Assembly (NCBI RefSeq): GCF_900113835.1
Contig: NZ_FOQV01000004.1
Coordinates: forward strand, 310,001 to 374,000
DNA length: 64,000 nucleotides
Reading direction: 5' to 3'
Origin: Allobosea sp. OK403
GTDB lineage: Bacteria; Pseudomonadota; Alphaproteobacteria; Rhizobiales; Beijerinckiaceae
Within the stretch, counting starts at the first letter, position 1, and each line of letters starts with the position of its first letter. This document shows positions 9,141-18,112 of the stretch, piece after piece. The notes beneath the pieces are model-generated. The model ran no database searches. It was not told where the DNA came from and saw only the letters and a list, made by a program, of their open reading frames with translations. The translations under genes were made by a program, and so were the position numbers.

Positions 9141-9446
9141 ATGCGTTCCTTCCAGCGTTTCGCCGCCGGCTTCGGCCTCTCGCTCGTGGCGCTGACCGTC
9201 GCGACGACGATCGCCGAGGCGCAGAATCGCCGCGGCCCGCTGCGCATCACCGTGCAGAAGCGCAGTTATTTCGACCTCGGCAACGTCGTGCCGGTCGGCT
9301 CGATGAACAATTACGCCAGCCAGCATTTCGCCGCCACGCCGGTCTATGCCAGCACCGGTGAATTCTACGGCGAGGGCACCTTGCCGGGCCGCATCGGCTC
9401 CGGCGTCAACCCGTTCGCCAACAGCTTCTCGACCCCGCGTTTCTGA
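9141..9446 (+). CDS. Small secreted protein of unknown function
   Basis: The ATG at 9141 is preceded by CAGGAGA and opens a signal peptide (MRSFQRFAAGFGLSLVALTV, cleavage expected after AEA). The mature part is about 75 residues, basic at its start (RRGPLRITVQKRSYFDLGNV) and rich in Asn, Gly and Phe later. The in-frame extension up to 9027 has no coding look and no ribosome site. Many Rhizobiales carry similar short exported proteins, but no function is known to me. Confidence 0.7.
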   Translation: MRSFQRFAAGFGLSLVALTVATTIAEAQNRRGPLRITVQKRSYFDLGNVVPVGSMNNYASQHFAATPVYASTGEFYGEGTLPGRIGSGVNPFANSFSTPRF

Positions 9447-9455
9447 GCGCGATCG

Positions 9456-9548
9456 TCATGATCGGGCTTGACCCGACCATCTCGAAAACCAGCATCTTGT
9501 TGTCATGAGATTCTCGGGTCGGCGCCATGCGCCGCCCGAGAATGACGT
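9456..9548. repeat. Interspersed palindrome, GTCATGATCGGGCTTGACCC type
   Basis: It consists of a hairpin TCGGGCTTGACCCGA followed by CCATCTCGAAAACCAG, then CATGAGATTCTCGGGTCGG pairing with CCCGAGAATGACG. The same layout recurs at 36524-36612. It lies between two convergent genes. Confidence 0.65.
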
Positions 9549-9555
9549 CTGATGC

Positions 9556-11949
9556 TTACGGCAGCGCCTTCAGATAGCGCACCGGCCGGCCCGGAGCCGC
9601 CGCTTGCGCCGCATGCACGATCGCATTCGCATCGATGCCGAAATGGCGGTAGAGGTCGGCGACCGTGCCGGTCTGGCCGAAATGCTCGACGCCCAGCGCC
9701 TTCTGCTTGTGGCCATGCACGCTGCCGAGCCAGGCTAGCGTCGCCGGATGCCCGTCCAGCACCGAGACGATGCCGCAATCGCGGGACAGCTCCCCGAGCA
9801 AACGCTCGATATGGCTCGTCGCCTGCTGGTTGCCGCGCTGGCGCGCCCGCTCCGCCGCCTGCCAGCCGGCATTGAGCCGATCGGCCGAGGTGATCGCGAG
9901 CAGGCCGACATCGCGCCGGTCCTCACCGAGCAGCCCGACGGCCTCGATCGCCTCCGCTGCGACAGCGCCGGTATAGGCGACCACCACCGAGGCATTGGGC
10001 CCGGGCTTACGCAGCCAATAGGCGCCGTCGATGATTGCGTGCTCGAGCTCCGGCGTCATCGCTCGCTTCGGCTGCTCGAGCTGCAGCGTCGAGAGCCTCA
10101 AATAGACCGAGCCGCCGGTCTCGTCGCGCAGCCAGGTCCGCTCATTGGGGTCACCCTCACCATCCCTCTGCAGATAGTCGAAGGACCAGCGCATCATCAC
10201 CGAAAGCTCGTCGACGAAAGCCGGCTCGAAGGCGCAAAGCCCATCCTGGCTCATCCCGATCAGGGGCGTGGCGATCGACTGATGCGCACCGCCCTCGGGC
10301 GCGAGCGTGACGCCAGACGGCGTCGCCACCACCATGAAGCGGGCATCCTGGTAGCAGGCATAGTTCAACGCATCGAGGCCGCGCGAGATGAACGGGTCGT
10401 AGAGCGTGCCGATCGGGATCAGGCGCTCGCCGAAGATCGAATGCGACAGGCCCAGCGCCGAGAGGTTGATGAACAGGTTCATCTCGGCGATGCCCAGCTC
10501 GATATGCTGGCCCTTGGGCGAGAACTCCCATTTCTGCATCGAGGGGATGCGCTCATCCTTGAAGGTGTCGGCCATCTCCGCCCTGGCGAACAGGCCGCGC
10601 CGGTTGACCCAGGGCCCGAGATTGGTCGAAACGGTGACGTCGGGCGCGGTCGTGACGATGCGGTCAGCCAATGGCCCGCCGCGCTTGGCGAGGTCGTCCA
10701 GGATCTTGCCGAAGCCCATCTGGGTGGACATCACCGCCTGGATGCCGGCCTCCAGCGTCTCGGGCACCGGCAATTTCGGCGCACTCTTGCGGCGCCGGCC
10801 CTCCGAGAAGAAGGGCACCTTGTCGAGGAAGGCGCGAAGCTCGTTCTCGGGCAGGTTCAGCCCCTCGAACAGATCCCATTCATGACCGGGCCGGACCGCA
10901 TTTGCGGTCTTGAAGCCCTCCATCTGGTCCTTGGTCATCAGCCCGGCATGGTTGTCCTTGTGCCCGGCGAGCGGCAACCCGAAACCCTTGACGGTATAGG
11001 CCAGGAAACAGACCGGCCGGTCATGGTCGATCGCCTCGAAGGCTTCGAGGATCGAGGGCAGGTCATGGCCGCCGAGATTGCACATCAGCCTGGACAATTC
11101 GGCGTCGGAGCGGCTCTCGATCAGCTTGGTGACCGGCCCCTGATCACCGAGATCGTCCATCAGTCGCTTGCGCCAGGCCGCCCCGCCCTGGAAGGTCAGG
11201 GCGGAATAGAGCTGGTTCGGGCAGGAATCGATCCAGGCCTTCAGCCGCTCGCCGCCCTTCTCCTTGAAGGCCGCCTGCTGCAGCGAGCCGTATTTCAGCG
11301 TGACGACGTCCCAGCCGAAATTCTTGAACATCTGCTCGAAGCGGTCATAGAGCCCTTCGCGGATGACCGCGTCGAGCGACTGGCGGTTATAGTCGATCAC
11401 CCACCAGGTGTTGCGCAGGCCGTGCTTCCAGCCCTCCATCAGGGCCTCGAAGATGTTGCCTTCATCGAGCTCGGCATCGCCGATCAGCGCGACCATGCGG
11501 CCGTCCTGGCGCTTCTCGCCCCAGCCATGCGCCTTGACGTAGTCCTGCACCAGCGAGGAAAACAGCGTCTGCGCGACGCCCAGACCGACCGAGCCGGTCG
11601 AGAAATCGACATCGTCGATATCCTTGGTGCGCGAGGGATAGCTCTGCGCGCCCTTGTAGCCACGGAAATTCTCCAGCTTCTCGCGCGTCTGCAGCCCCAT
11701 CAGATAATTGATGGCGTGGAAGATCGGTGAGGCATGCGGCTTCACCGCGACCCGGTCCTGCGGCCTGAGCACGCCGAGATAAAGCGCTGTCATGATCGTC
11801 GCGAGCGAGGCCGAGGAGGCCTGATGCCCGCCGACCTTCATGCCGTCCTCGCTGGCGCGGAGGTGATTGGCGTTATGGATCGTCCAGGAGGCGAGCCAGA
11901 GGATCTTCTTTTCCAGCTCGGCAAGAACGGGCAGGCGCGGATCGGACAT
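9556..11949 (-). CDS. AceE-like homodimeric 2-oxoacid dehydrogenase E1 component (transketolase fold)
   Basis: The start ATG at 11949 follows GGAGG by 8 bases; the frame extends ten codons further without a ribosome site. The 797-residue product has the fused two-domain thiamine-diphosphate layout of E. coli AceE and of the 2-oxobutyrate dehydrogenase MdeB. The thiamine motif is GDAELDEGN at 158-166 with Asn188 (IDYN). The pyrimidine-domain glutamate is in GIAEMNLF. It would decarboxylate pyruvate or a related 2-oxoacid. No E2 or E3 gene is next to it. The divergent Lrp gene suggests amino-acid control, as for mdeB. Confidence 0.8.
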   Translation of the reverse strand: MSDPRLPVLAELEKKILWLASWTIHNANHLRASEDGMKVGGHQASSASLATIMTALYLGVLRPQDRVAVKPHASPIFHAINYLMGLQTREKLENFRGYKGAQSYPSRTKDIDDVDFSTGSVGLGVAQTLFSSLVQDYVKAHGWGEKRQDGRMVALIGDAELDEGNIFEALMEGWKHGLRNTWWVIDYNRQSLDAVIREGLYDRFEQMFKNFGWDVVTLKYGSLQQAAFKEKGGERLKAWIDSCPNQLYSALTFQGGAAWRKRLMDDLGDQGPVTKLIESRSDAELSRLMCNLGGHDLPSILEAFEAIDHDRPVCFLAYTVKGFGLPLAGHKDNHAGLMTKDQMEGFKTANAVRPGHEWDLFEGLNLPENELRAFLDKVPFFSEGRRRKSAPKLPVPETLEAGIQAVMSTQMGFGKILDDLAKRGGPLADRIVTTAPDVTVSTNLGPWVNRRGLFARAEMADTFKDERIPSMQKWEFSPKGQHIELGIAEMNLFINLSALGLSHSIFGERLIPIGTLYDPFISRGLDALNYACYQDARFMVVATPSGVTLAPEGGAHQSIATPLIGMSQDGLCAFEPAFVDELSVMMRWSFDYLQRDGEGDPNERTWLRDETGGSVYLRLSTLQLEQPKRAMTPELEHAIIDGAYWLRKPGPNASVVVAYTGAVAAEAIEAVGLLGEDRRDVGLLAITSADRLNAGWQAAERARQRGNQQATSHIERLLGELSRDCGIVSVLDGHPATLAWLGSVHGHKQKALGVEHFGQTGTVADLYRHFGIDANAIVHAAQAAAPGRPVRYLKALP

Positions 11950-12072
11950 GCATGTGCCTCCAAAAGAGGCCGTGATCATGCATGGTTTCCGCAGCGTTGG
12001 CAGCTAAAGACATGAGCTGCGGCTTCCCCAATTGGCGGTTTCCGCTAATCCTGGGCCTGAAAGCGAGAGACC

Positions 12073-12558
12073 ATGCCAGAGCACAGACTAGACGACATCG
12101 ACCGCCGCATCGTCCAGGCGCTCCAGGCCGACGGGCGCATGAGCATTCAGGATCTCGCCGGCAAGGTCGGGCTCTCGCCAAGCCCCTGCGCGCGGCGGGT
12201 CCGGATGCTGGAGGAGGCCGGCGTGATCAAGGGCTATGTCGCCGTCGTCGACCAGGACAAGCTCGGCCTGCCGGTCTCGGTCTTCGCTTCGATCAAGCTC
12301 GAGCGCCAGCGCGAGGAGGAGCTCGACCGCTTCGCCGCCACCGTCGCCCGTTGGCCCGAGGTCGCCGATTGCTATCTGATGACCGGCCCGCGCGACTACC
12401 TGCTGCGCATCATCGTCAGCGACCTCGCCGCCTATGAGCGCTTCCTCAAGGACAAGCTGACCCGGCTCGACAATGTCGCCTCGATCGAATCGAGCTTCGC
12501 GCTCGGGCAAGTGAAGCGCTCCTTCTCGGTCCCGGTGGAATTGGGCAAAGGCGCCTGA
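12073..12558 (+). CDS. Lrp/AsnC-family regulator, divergent from the E1 gene
   Basis: A 161-residue protein with helix-turn-helix IDRRIVQALQADGRMSIQDL and VGLSPSPCARRVRMLEEAGV (about 7-50), and a RAM domain carrying DCYLMTGPRDYLLRI. The 123-bp space to the E1 gene holds an imperfect inverted repeat, CAGCT-N9-AGCTG (12001-12019). Divergent pairing makes it the likely controller of the E1 gene. It resembles the regulator at 2206-2691 in length and layout, so the two are probably paralogues. Confidence 0.92.
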   Translation: MPEHRLDDIDRRIVQALQADGRMSIQDLAGKVGLSPSPCARRVRMLEEAGVIKGYVAVVDQDKLGLPVSVFASIKLERQREEELDRFAATVARWPEVADCYLMTGPRDYLLRIIVSDLAAYERFLKDKLTRLDNVASIESSFALGQVKRSFSVPVELGKGA

Positions 12559-12665
12559 GACGGGAGCGGCTATCGGCAATGAAGTGATGCAGAGACAGCA
12601 TAGCGACGCAATTATATGACGGCAGTCATGCGTCTGACGCATTGATTGCAAATCGGCTTTCCGCT

Positions 12666-14015
12666 ATGGCCGCCAGCTTCGCAAGCTCGATCATCGAAAG
12701 CTGTCCCGTGTCGTCCCCCCTTGCCGCTCCTGCCGCCAATTCGCCGGCCCGCATTCTCTTCGCCAGCCTTATCGGCACGACGATCGAGTTCTTCGACTTC
12801 TATATCTACGCCACCGCCGCCGTGCTGGTGTTCCCGAAGCTGTTCTTCCCCGGGGGGGACGCGACCTCGGCGATGCTGCAATCGCTGGCCACCTTCGCGA
12901 TCGCCTTCTTCGCGCGGCCGATCGGCGCGGCGATCTTCGGGCATTTCGGCGACAGGATCGGGCGCAAGGCCACGCTGGTCGCTGCCCTGATGACGATGGG
13001 CCTCTCGACGGTCTTGATCGGCTTGCTGCCGACCTACACCAGCGTCGGCGTCCTGGCTCCGCTGCTGCTGGCGCTGTGCCGTCTCGGCCAGGGCCTCGGG
13101 CTCGGCGGCGAATGGGGCGGAGCCGTGCTGCTCGCCACCGAGAACGCCCCTCCCGGCAAGCAGGCCTGGTACGGCATGTTCCCGCAGCTCGGCGCGCCGA
13201 TCGGCTTCATCTGCGCCACCGGCAGCTTCCTTTTGCTGACCGACCTGCTCAGCGACGCGCAGTTCTATGCTTTCGGCTGGCGCATTCCTTTCCTCGCCAG
13301 TGCGCTTCTGGTCTTCGTCGGGCTCTATGTCCGGCTGCGCCTGACCGAGACGCCCGAGTTCCAGAAGGCGATCGACAAGCATGAGCGCGTCCGCATGCCG
13401 ATCGTCGCCGTGGTGTCGCAGCACAAGGCCCATCTCCTGCTCGGCACCATCGCGGCCCTGGCGACCTTCGTGCTGTTCTACCTGATGACGGTATTCTCGC
13501 TGAGCTGGGGCACTACGGCGCTGGGCTATGCGCGCGGGCAGTTCCTGCCGGTGCAGATGGTCGGCGTCGTCTTCTTCGGGCTGGCGATCCCGCTCTCGGC
13601 CCTGCTCGCCGACCGCTTCGGCAATCGCCGGGTGCTGTTCTGGACCACGCTGGCGATCGCCGCTTACGGCTTCCTGTTCACGCCGCTGTTCATTCCCGGC
13701 AACCTCACCGCGATCACGCTGTTCTTCGTGCTCGGCTTCGGCTTGATGGGCTTCACCTATGGCCCGCTCGGCACCGCGCTGGCGGAGCTCTTTCCCACCG
13801 CCGTGCGCTATACCGGCGCCTCGCTGACCTTCAATCTCGGCGGCATCGTCGGCGCGTCGCTGGCTCCCTATATCGCGACCTGGCTCGCCAGCAATTACGG
13901 GCTGTCGGCCGTCGGCTGGTATCTCACGCTCGGCGCGCTGCTCACCGCCGCCGCGCTGGCGGCGATCGGCGCCGTGGTGCGCGCCCGCCTGCCGGTGGCG
14001 GCAAAGATGGCCTGA
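12666..14015 (+). CDS. MFS transporter, metabolite:H+ symporter (MHS) type
   Basis: About 449 residues and twelve membrane segments. The N-terminal GTTIEFFDFYIYATAAVLVF and the loop GHFGDRIGRKATL (the GxxxDRxGRR motif) are characteristic of the MHS family, which includes ProP, KgtP and ShiA. A GTG at 12708 would give a more usual short N-terminus, so the start is open. Substrates are carboxylates, betaines or shikimate in relatives; none can be assigned here. It follows the Lrp gene by about 110 bp and could share its control. Confidence 0.85.
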   Translation: MAASFASSIIESCPVSSPLAAPAANSPARILFASLIGTTIEFFDFYIYATAAVLVFPKLFFPGGDATSAMLQSLATFAIAFFARPIGAAIFGHFGDRIGRKATLVAALMTMGLSTVLIGLLPTYTSVGVLAPLLLALCRLGQGLGLGGEWGGAVLLATENAPPGKQAWYGMFPQLGAPIGFICATGSFLLLTDLLSDAQFYAFGWRIPFLASALLVFVGLYVRLRLTETPEFQKAIDKHERVRMPIVAVVSQHKAHLLLGTIAALATFVLFYLMTVFSLSWGTTALGYARGQFLPVQMVGVVFFGLAIPLSALLADRFGNRRVLFWTTLAIAAYGFLFTPLFIPGNLTAITLFFVLGFGLMGFTYGPLGTALAELFPTAVRYTGASLTFNLGGIVGASLAPYIATWLASNYGLSAVGWYLTLGALLTAAALAAIGAVVRARLPVAAKMA

Positions 14016-14047
14016 CGACTACAGCCTTATACTCAGAGCCACTGCGT

Positions 14048-14152
14048 CATCCCGGGCGCCCGAAGGGCGTCCCGGGATCCATCGGAGGGCTCCGGAACTC
14101 TACGATGGATCCCGGATCTGCGCGGCTTCGCCGCTTGTCTAGGATGACGGCG
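14048..14152. repeat. Interspersed palindrome, GGATCCATCG / CGATGGATCC type
   Basis: TCATCCCGGGCGCCCGAAGG pairs at its outer edge with CTAGGATGACGGCG. Inner GGGATCCATCG pairs with CGATGGATCCC around GGCTCCGGAACTC. The same arrangement, shuffled, occurs at 31818-31924. Its right edge (AGGATGACGGCGTGGTTCCG) also occurs at 44868-44887. Confidence 0.7.
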
Positions 14153-14176
14153 TGGTTCCGAGCCAGGACAGCAACT

Positions 14177-15343
14177 TTACCGTCGCTCGAAATCCCTGTG
14201 CACGTCATGCGCCACGATTCCGGCGCCGTCGGGCGGGATCGTCAGCCAGTCCTTGCGGGTCAGCGTCTGCTTGGTGTCCTCATAGCCTGACTTCCAGTGT
14301 TCCTGCATCGAGGTGCGCGAGAACTCGTAATCCTTGGCGTGGCCCTCATAGGATTTCTGCTGGTAGATCAGTTGCAGGATGGTGTGCTCGGGCATCAGCG
14401 CGAGCTCGTCGCGCAGCGTCCGCTCCTCATCGCTCAGGCTGTCATCAGGCACTTTCGAGAGTGCCTGATGCGTCTTCTTCTTCCAGTTCTGGATCAGCGC
14501 GAACAGGTCGGTCGTCAGGCGCGTGCGCGAGGAATAGGTGATGTCCTTCTGCCGGCCCATCACGTCCTGCATCGTTCGCGGCAACGCGCCGCGCGCCGAA
14601 AACAGATCAACCTGGAAGATCAGCGAGTTCAGCGTGTCGTCCTGGGCCAGAAGATGCTGCAGCGGCGTATTGGAGACGAGGCCGCCATCCCAGTATTGCT
14701 CGGTGCCGATCTGCACGGTCGGAAAGGCCGGTGGCAGCGCCCCCGACGCCATCACATGCTCGGGCCCGATCGCCTCCTGCGCGTTGTCGAAATAGACGAA
14801 ATTGCCCGAGGCCGCATTGACCGCCCCGACCGAGAACCTGACCGCCTTGCGGTTGATCAATTCGAAATCGACCAGCTCCAGCAGAGTCTCGCGCAGGGGC
14901 TTGGTGTCGTAGAAGCTGGTCGCGTCACTCGCGCCGGCTGCCGCGAAGAGCGGGCTTGTCGCGCGTGGCTCGAAGAAGCCGGGCTGGCCCAGCATGGTCG
15001 TGAAGAAGGACGAGGTCGCGTTGCGCGCCTGGCGGTAGATGTCGCCCTCCGGCGTGAACCACCAGACCTTGCGATCGGTGATGCGGTCCCAGAAGGCCCT
15101 GAGCCGCTCCAGCCGGCGCTCGCGTGGATTGCCGGCGATCAAGGCAGAATTGATTGCACCGATCGAGACGCCCGAGACCCAGTCCGGCTCGATATCGGCC
15201 TCGTGCAGTGCCTGATAGACCCCGGCCTGATAGGCGCCGAGCGCCCCGCCGCCCTGGAGCACGAGCGCGACGCGGTCGCAGCGCTCGGGCCGCCAGCCGA
15301 GATAGCGGCTTTCCGAGAGGGAGACGGAAGGAGGAGCGTTCAT
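14177..15343 (-). CDS. Patatin-like hydrolase with C-terminal DUF3734-type region
   Basis: The chosen ATG at 15343 follows GAGGA; the longer frame reaching 15490 only translates a repeat element. The 388-residue product has the patatin oxyanion loop GGGALG (31-36), nucleophile elbow GVSIG with Ser60, and the catalytic Asp219 in WDGGLVSN. The family hydrolyses acyl esters of lipids, and some bacterial members act on polyhydroxybutyrate granules. It is divergent from 3-hydroxybutyrate dehydrogenase, which hints at a role in that metabolism (inference). There is no signal peptide, so it acts in the cytoplasm. Confidence 0.85.
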   Translation of the reverse strand: MNAPPSVSLSESRYLGWRPERCDRVALVLQGGGALGAYQAGVYQALHEADIEPDWVSGVSIGAINSALIAGNPRERRLERLRAFWDRITDRKVWWFTPEGDIYRQARNATSSFFTTMLGQPGFFEPRATSPLFAAAGASDATSFYDTKPLRETLLELVDFELINRKAVRFSVGAVNAASGNFVYFDNAQEAIGPEHVMASGALPPAFPTVQIGTEQYWDGGLVSNTPLQHLLAQDDTLNSLIFQVDLFSARGALPRTMQDVMGRQKDITYSSRTRLTTDLFALIQNWKKKTHQALSKVPDDSLSDEERTLRDELALMPEHTILQLIYQQKSYEGHAKDYEFSRTSMQEHWKSGYEDTKQTLTRKDWLTIPPDGAGIVAHDVHRDFERR

Positions 15344-15398
15344 GGCGCGGATGTCCTCAGGCTGATCGCACTGCAACAATGATAATGCCGATGTCGCC

Positions 15399-15520
15399 AG
15401 AGCAGGATGCGAAAAAATAGGCACCGTTTTTTCGCAATCGATCCTGCTCTCACTCTTAGATGAGAGCCGGATGATTTTAGATGGGATCACTTCGTGAGCC
15501 CATCTAAAATCATCCGGCTT
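15399..15520. repeat. Double-hairpin interspersed repeat, copy 2
   Basis: The left hairpin is AGAGCAGGATGCGAAAAAAT paired with TTTTTTCGCAATCGATCCTG (15399-15450). The right hairpin is GATTTTAGATGGG paired with CCCATCTAAAATC (about 15473-15513). Base changes in one arm are matched in the other compared with copy 1, so pairing is kept. It fills much of the 366-bp space between the patatin and 3-hydroxybutyrate dehydrogenase genes; the remainder shows nothing clear. Confidence 0.8.
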
Positions 15521-15709
15521 TAGGAGACAGCGATATCAAGTGACAGCGATATGACGCCAAAACACGGTCATCATCCCGCAAGGCGCTGTCATCGTCCCGT
15601 CAGGCAAGCTTCATCGCCGCGTCAGCTTCCCCCGTCACGCCTCAGGCACGGATTTTGCGGCGCAGCAAGCACCGGCGAACCGGTCCGGATTTTAGAGGGA
15701 GAGAGCAGC

Positions 15710-16492
15710 ATGCTGAAGGGCAAGACCGCCGTCGTCACCGGCTCGACCTCCGGAATCGGCCTCGCCATCGCCCGCGCCTACGCGGCCGAAGGCGCCAACA
15801 TCGTCATCAACGGTTTCGGCGCGCCCGACGACATCGAGAAGGAACGCGCCGGCATCGAGGCCGATTTCGGCGTCGTGGCGCGCTATTCCCCCGCCGACAT
15901 GTCGCATGGCGGCGCCATCGCCGCGATGATCACCGATGCCGAAAGCGAGTTCGGCGCGGTCGACATCCTGGTCAATAATGCCGGCATCCAGTTCGTCTCG
16001 CCGATCGAGGACTTCCCCGTCGAGAAGTGGGACGCGATCATCGCGATCAACCTCTCGGCCGCATTCCACGCCATCCGCGCCGCGCTTCCGGGCATGAAGG
16101 CGCGTAAATGGGGCCGCATCATCAACACGGCCTCGGCCCATGCGCTCGTTGCCTCGCCGTTCAAATCCGCCTATGTCGCTGCCAAGCACGGCATCGCCGG
16201 TCTGACCAAGACGGTCGCGCTCGAGGCCGCGACCTTCGGCGTCACGGCGAACGCGATCTGCCCCGGCTATGTCTGGACGCCGCTGGTCGAGAAGCAGATA
16301 CCTGAGACCATGGCGGCGCGCGGTCTCACCAAGGAACAGGTCATCAACGACGTCTTGCTGCACGCCCAGCCGACCAAGCAATTCGTCACCAGCGAGGAGG
16401 TTGCGGCGCTTGCCGTCTTCCTCGCCTCGGACGCCGCGAAATCGATCACCGGCGTCATCCTACCGATCGATGGCGGCTGGACCGCCGAATAG
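15710..16492 (+). CDS. bdhA: D-3-hydroxybutyrate dehydrogenase
   Basis: The ATG at 15710 follows a purine-rich AGAGGGAGAGAG site. The 260-residue short-chain dehydrogenase has the NAD loop TGSTSGIG (10-17), the NNAG motif (89-92) and catalytic Ser142, Tyr155 and Lys159. The DAAKSITGVILPIDGGWTAE ending is typical of 3-hydroxybutyrate dehydrogenases. It interconverts 3-hydroxybutyrate and acetoacetate in polyhydroxybutyrate breakdown. Acetoacetate decarboxylase follows directly. Confidence 0.92.
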   Translation: MLKGKTAVVTGSTSGIGLAIARAYAAEGANIVINGFGAPDDIEKERAGIEADFGVVARYSPADMSHGGAIAAMITDAESEFGAVDILVNNAGIQFVSPIEDFPVEKWDAIIAINLSAAFHAIRAALPGMKARKWGRIINTASAHALVASPFKSAYVAAKHGIAGLTKTVALEAATFGVTANAICPGYVWTPLVEKQIPETMAARGLTKEQVINDVLLHAQPTKQFVTSEEVAALAVFLASDAAKSITGVILPIDGGWTAE

Positions 16493-16496
16493 GCTC

Positions 16497-16541
16497 GAGC
16501 CTTGCACGAAAAAGCGGGTACTGGTTTTTCGCGCAAGGCTC
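16497..16541. repeat. Single-hairpin repeat related to the double-hairpin family
   Basis: GAGCCTTGCACGAAAAAGCG pairs with TTTTTCGCGCAAGGCTC. The core AAAAAGCGGGTACTGGTTTT is a variant of the left hairpin of the double element. It lies between bdhA and adc. Confidence 0.65.
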
Positions 16542-16582
16542 TCAACTTTTAGAAGCGACCTGATCCAAGGGGCGACATCGTC

Positions 16583-17329
16583 ATGAATCGCAAGGACATC
16601 CTCGATCTGCCATCGATGCCGCTGGCCGGGCCGAGCTACCCGGCCGGGCCCTACCGCTTCGTCGACCGCGAATACATGGTCATCAGCTACGAGACCGACC
16701 CCGAAGCGATCCGCCATCAATTGCCTGAGCCCTTGATGCCGTTGGCGACGCCGATCGTCAGCTATGAATGGATCAAGATGCCCGATTCCTCCGGTTTCGG
16801 CAGCTACACCGAGAGCGGTATCGTCATCCCCTGCAAATTCGGCGAGGAGGAGGTCTCCTTCGTCTCGCAGATGTATCTCGACGACGAACCGCCGATCGCG
16901 GCCGGCCGCGAGATCTGGGGCTTTCCCAAGAAATACGCCCATCCCAGGCTGGAAGTGGTCAAGGACACGCTCACCGGCACGCTCGAATATGCCGGCCAGC
17001 AGGTCGCCATGGGCACGATGGGCTACAAGCATGAGAGCCTGGCCGGCAACGGCGTCAAGACCACGGCGATGCTGACCAAGACGCAGGTCAACCTCAAGAT
17101 CATCCCCGGCGTCGATGGCGAACCCGAGATCTGCCAGCTCGTGGCGCTGAACCTCACCGACATCACGGTGAAGGGCTCCTGGATCGGCCCCGGCCGTCTC
17201 CATCTGATCCCGCATGTCAACGCGCCGGTCGCCGATCTGCCGGTGCGAAAAGTCATCGGCGCGCACCATTTCATCGCCGACCTTACCTTGCCCTTCGGCC
17301 GGAAGATCCATGATTACATGAAGGGATGA
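16583..17329 (+). CDS. adc: Acetoacetate decarboxylase
   Basis: A 248-residue protein of the ADC family that decarboxylates acetoacetate to acetone and CO2. The Schiff-base lysine pair is Lys116/Lys117 in EIWGFPKKYAHP, and conserved Glu residues precede it (YTESGIVIP). The length equals that of characterised enzymes. Placed just after bdhA, it drains acetoacetate made from 3-hydroxybutyrate. ADC-fold relatives with other substrates exist, but the lysine pair and bdhA context support the standard activity. Confidence 0.9.
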   Translation: MNRKDILDLPSMPLAGPSYPAGPYRFVDREYMVISYETDPEAIRHQLPEPLMPLATPIVSYEWIKMPDSSGFGSYTESGIVIPCKFGEEEVSFVSQMYLDDEPPIAAGREIWGFPKKYAHPRLEVVKDTLTGTLEYAGQQVAMGTMGYKHESLAGNGVKTTAMLTKTQVNLKIIPGVDGEPEICQLVALNLTDITVKGSWIGPGRLHLIPHVNAPVADLPVRKVIGAHHFIADLTLPFGRKIHDYMKG

Positions 17330-17347
17330 GTGGGCAGATCTAGCCAC

Positions 17348-18112
17348 TTATCCCGGCAGGAACGCGACCCGCCCGTCCGTGCCTTGCACGGTCTCGATCG
17401 CGACCCCGTAGAGTTCAGCCAACCGCTCCGGCGTCAGCATCGCGGCGGCTGCGCCCGTCGCGATCGCCTCCCCCTCGCGCAGCAGCATCACCCGGTCGGC
17501 ATGGGCCAGCGCCTGGTTGGGATCATGCGTCGTGAAGAGCACGCCGAGTCCCTCAGCCGCGAGCTGCCTGATCTGGCTCATCACCTTGCCCTGATTGCCG
17601 AAATCCAGGCTCGCCGTCGGCTCGTCCAGGATGACATAGGCCGGCTCCTGCGCCAGCGCGCGGGCGATCAGCACGAGCTGGCGTTCGCCGCCCGAGATCT
17701 GGGTATAGGGGCGCTGCGCCAGCTTCGCGATACCGAGCCGCTCCAGCATGGCTCGCGCCACCTCGCGGTCATGGCTGGACGGCGCGGCAAGCAGCCCGCC
17801 ATGCGCGGTGCGCCCCATCAGCACCACCAAGAACACCGTGAAGGCAAAGGTGCCGGCATGGGCCTGGGGCACATAGCCCAGCGCCCGCGCCCGCTGATTG
17901 ACCGAAAGCGCCGCCAGCGGCCGGCCGTCGAGTGTCAGCGTTCCGCCATGGGGCGGCAGCAGGCCGAGCAGGGTCTTGAGCAGCGTCGTCTTGCCGCCGC
18001 CATTGGGGCCGAGCAGCGCCAGGACCTCGCCTGCCTTCAGATCGAGGCCGATATCGCGGCCGATCCGGCGCTCAGGGTAGCCATAGGCGAGGTCGGCCGC
18101 GCTCAGGCTCAC
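17348..18112 (-). CDS. ABC transporter ATPase, B12/iron-siderophore (FecE/BtuD) class
   Basis: A 254-residue ATPase with Walker A GPNGGGKTT, signature ISGGERQLVLIARAL and Walker B YVILDEPTASLD. Its start overlaps the stop of the FecCD-type permease gene by ATGA (18109-18112). The transporter class carries siderophores, haem, B12 or, in Haemophilus MolBC, molybdate/tungstate. The operon partners here (tungstate/molybdate binding proteins) favour an oxyanion substrate, but this is inference. It is the last gene of the operon that starts at 24642. Confidence 0.88.
   Translation of the reverse strand: MSLSAADLAYGYPERRIGRDIGLDLKAGEVLALLGPNGGGKTTLLKTLLGLLPPHGGTLTLDGRPLAALSVNQRARALGYVPQAHAGTFAFTVFLVVLMGRTAHGGLLAAPSSHDREVARAMLERLGIAKLAQRPYTQISGGERQLVLIARALAQEPAYVILDEPTASLDFGNQGKVMSQIRQLAAEGLGVLFTTHDPNQALAHADRVMLLREGEAIATGAAAAMLTPERLAELYGVAIETVQGTDGRVAFLPG

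Noticed and set aside
9748-11730. 660-codon open frame on the plus strand opposite the E1 gene
   Set aside because: High-GC shadow frame of a clear enzyme gene; composition is rich in Arg, Gln and His with no recognisable fold.
15344-15490. N-terminal extension of the patatin-like protein reading MIPSKIIRLSSKSES
   Set aside because: It is translation of the double-hairpin repeat. A proper ribosome site stands before the ATG at 15343.
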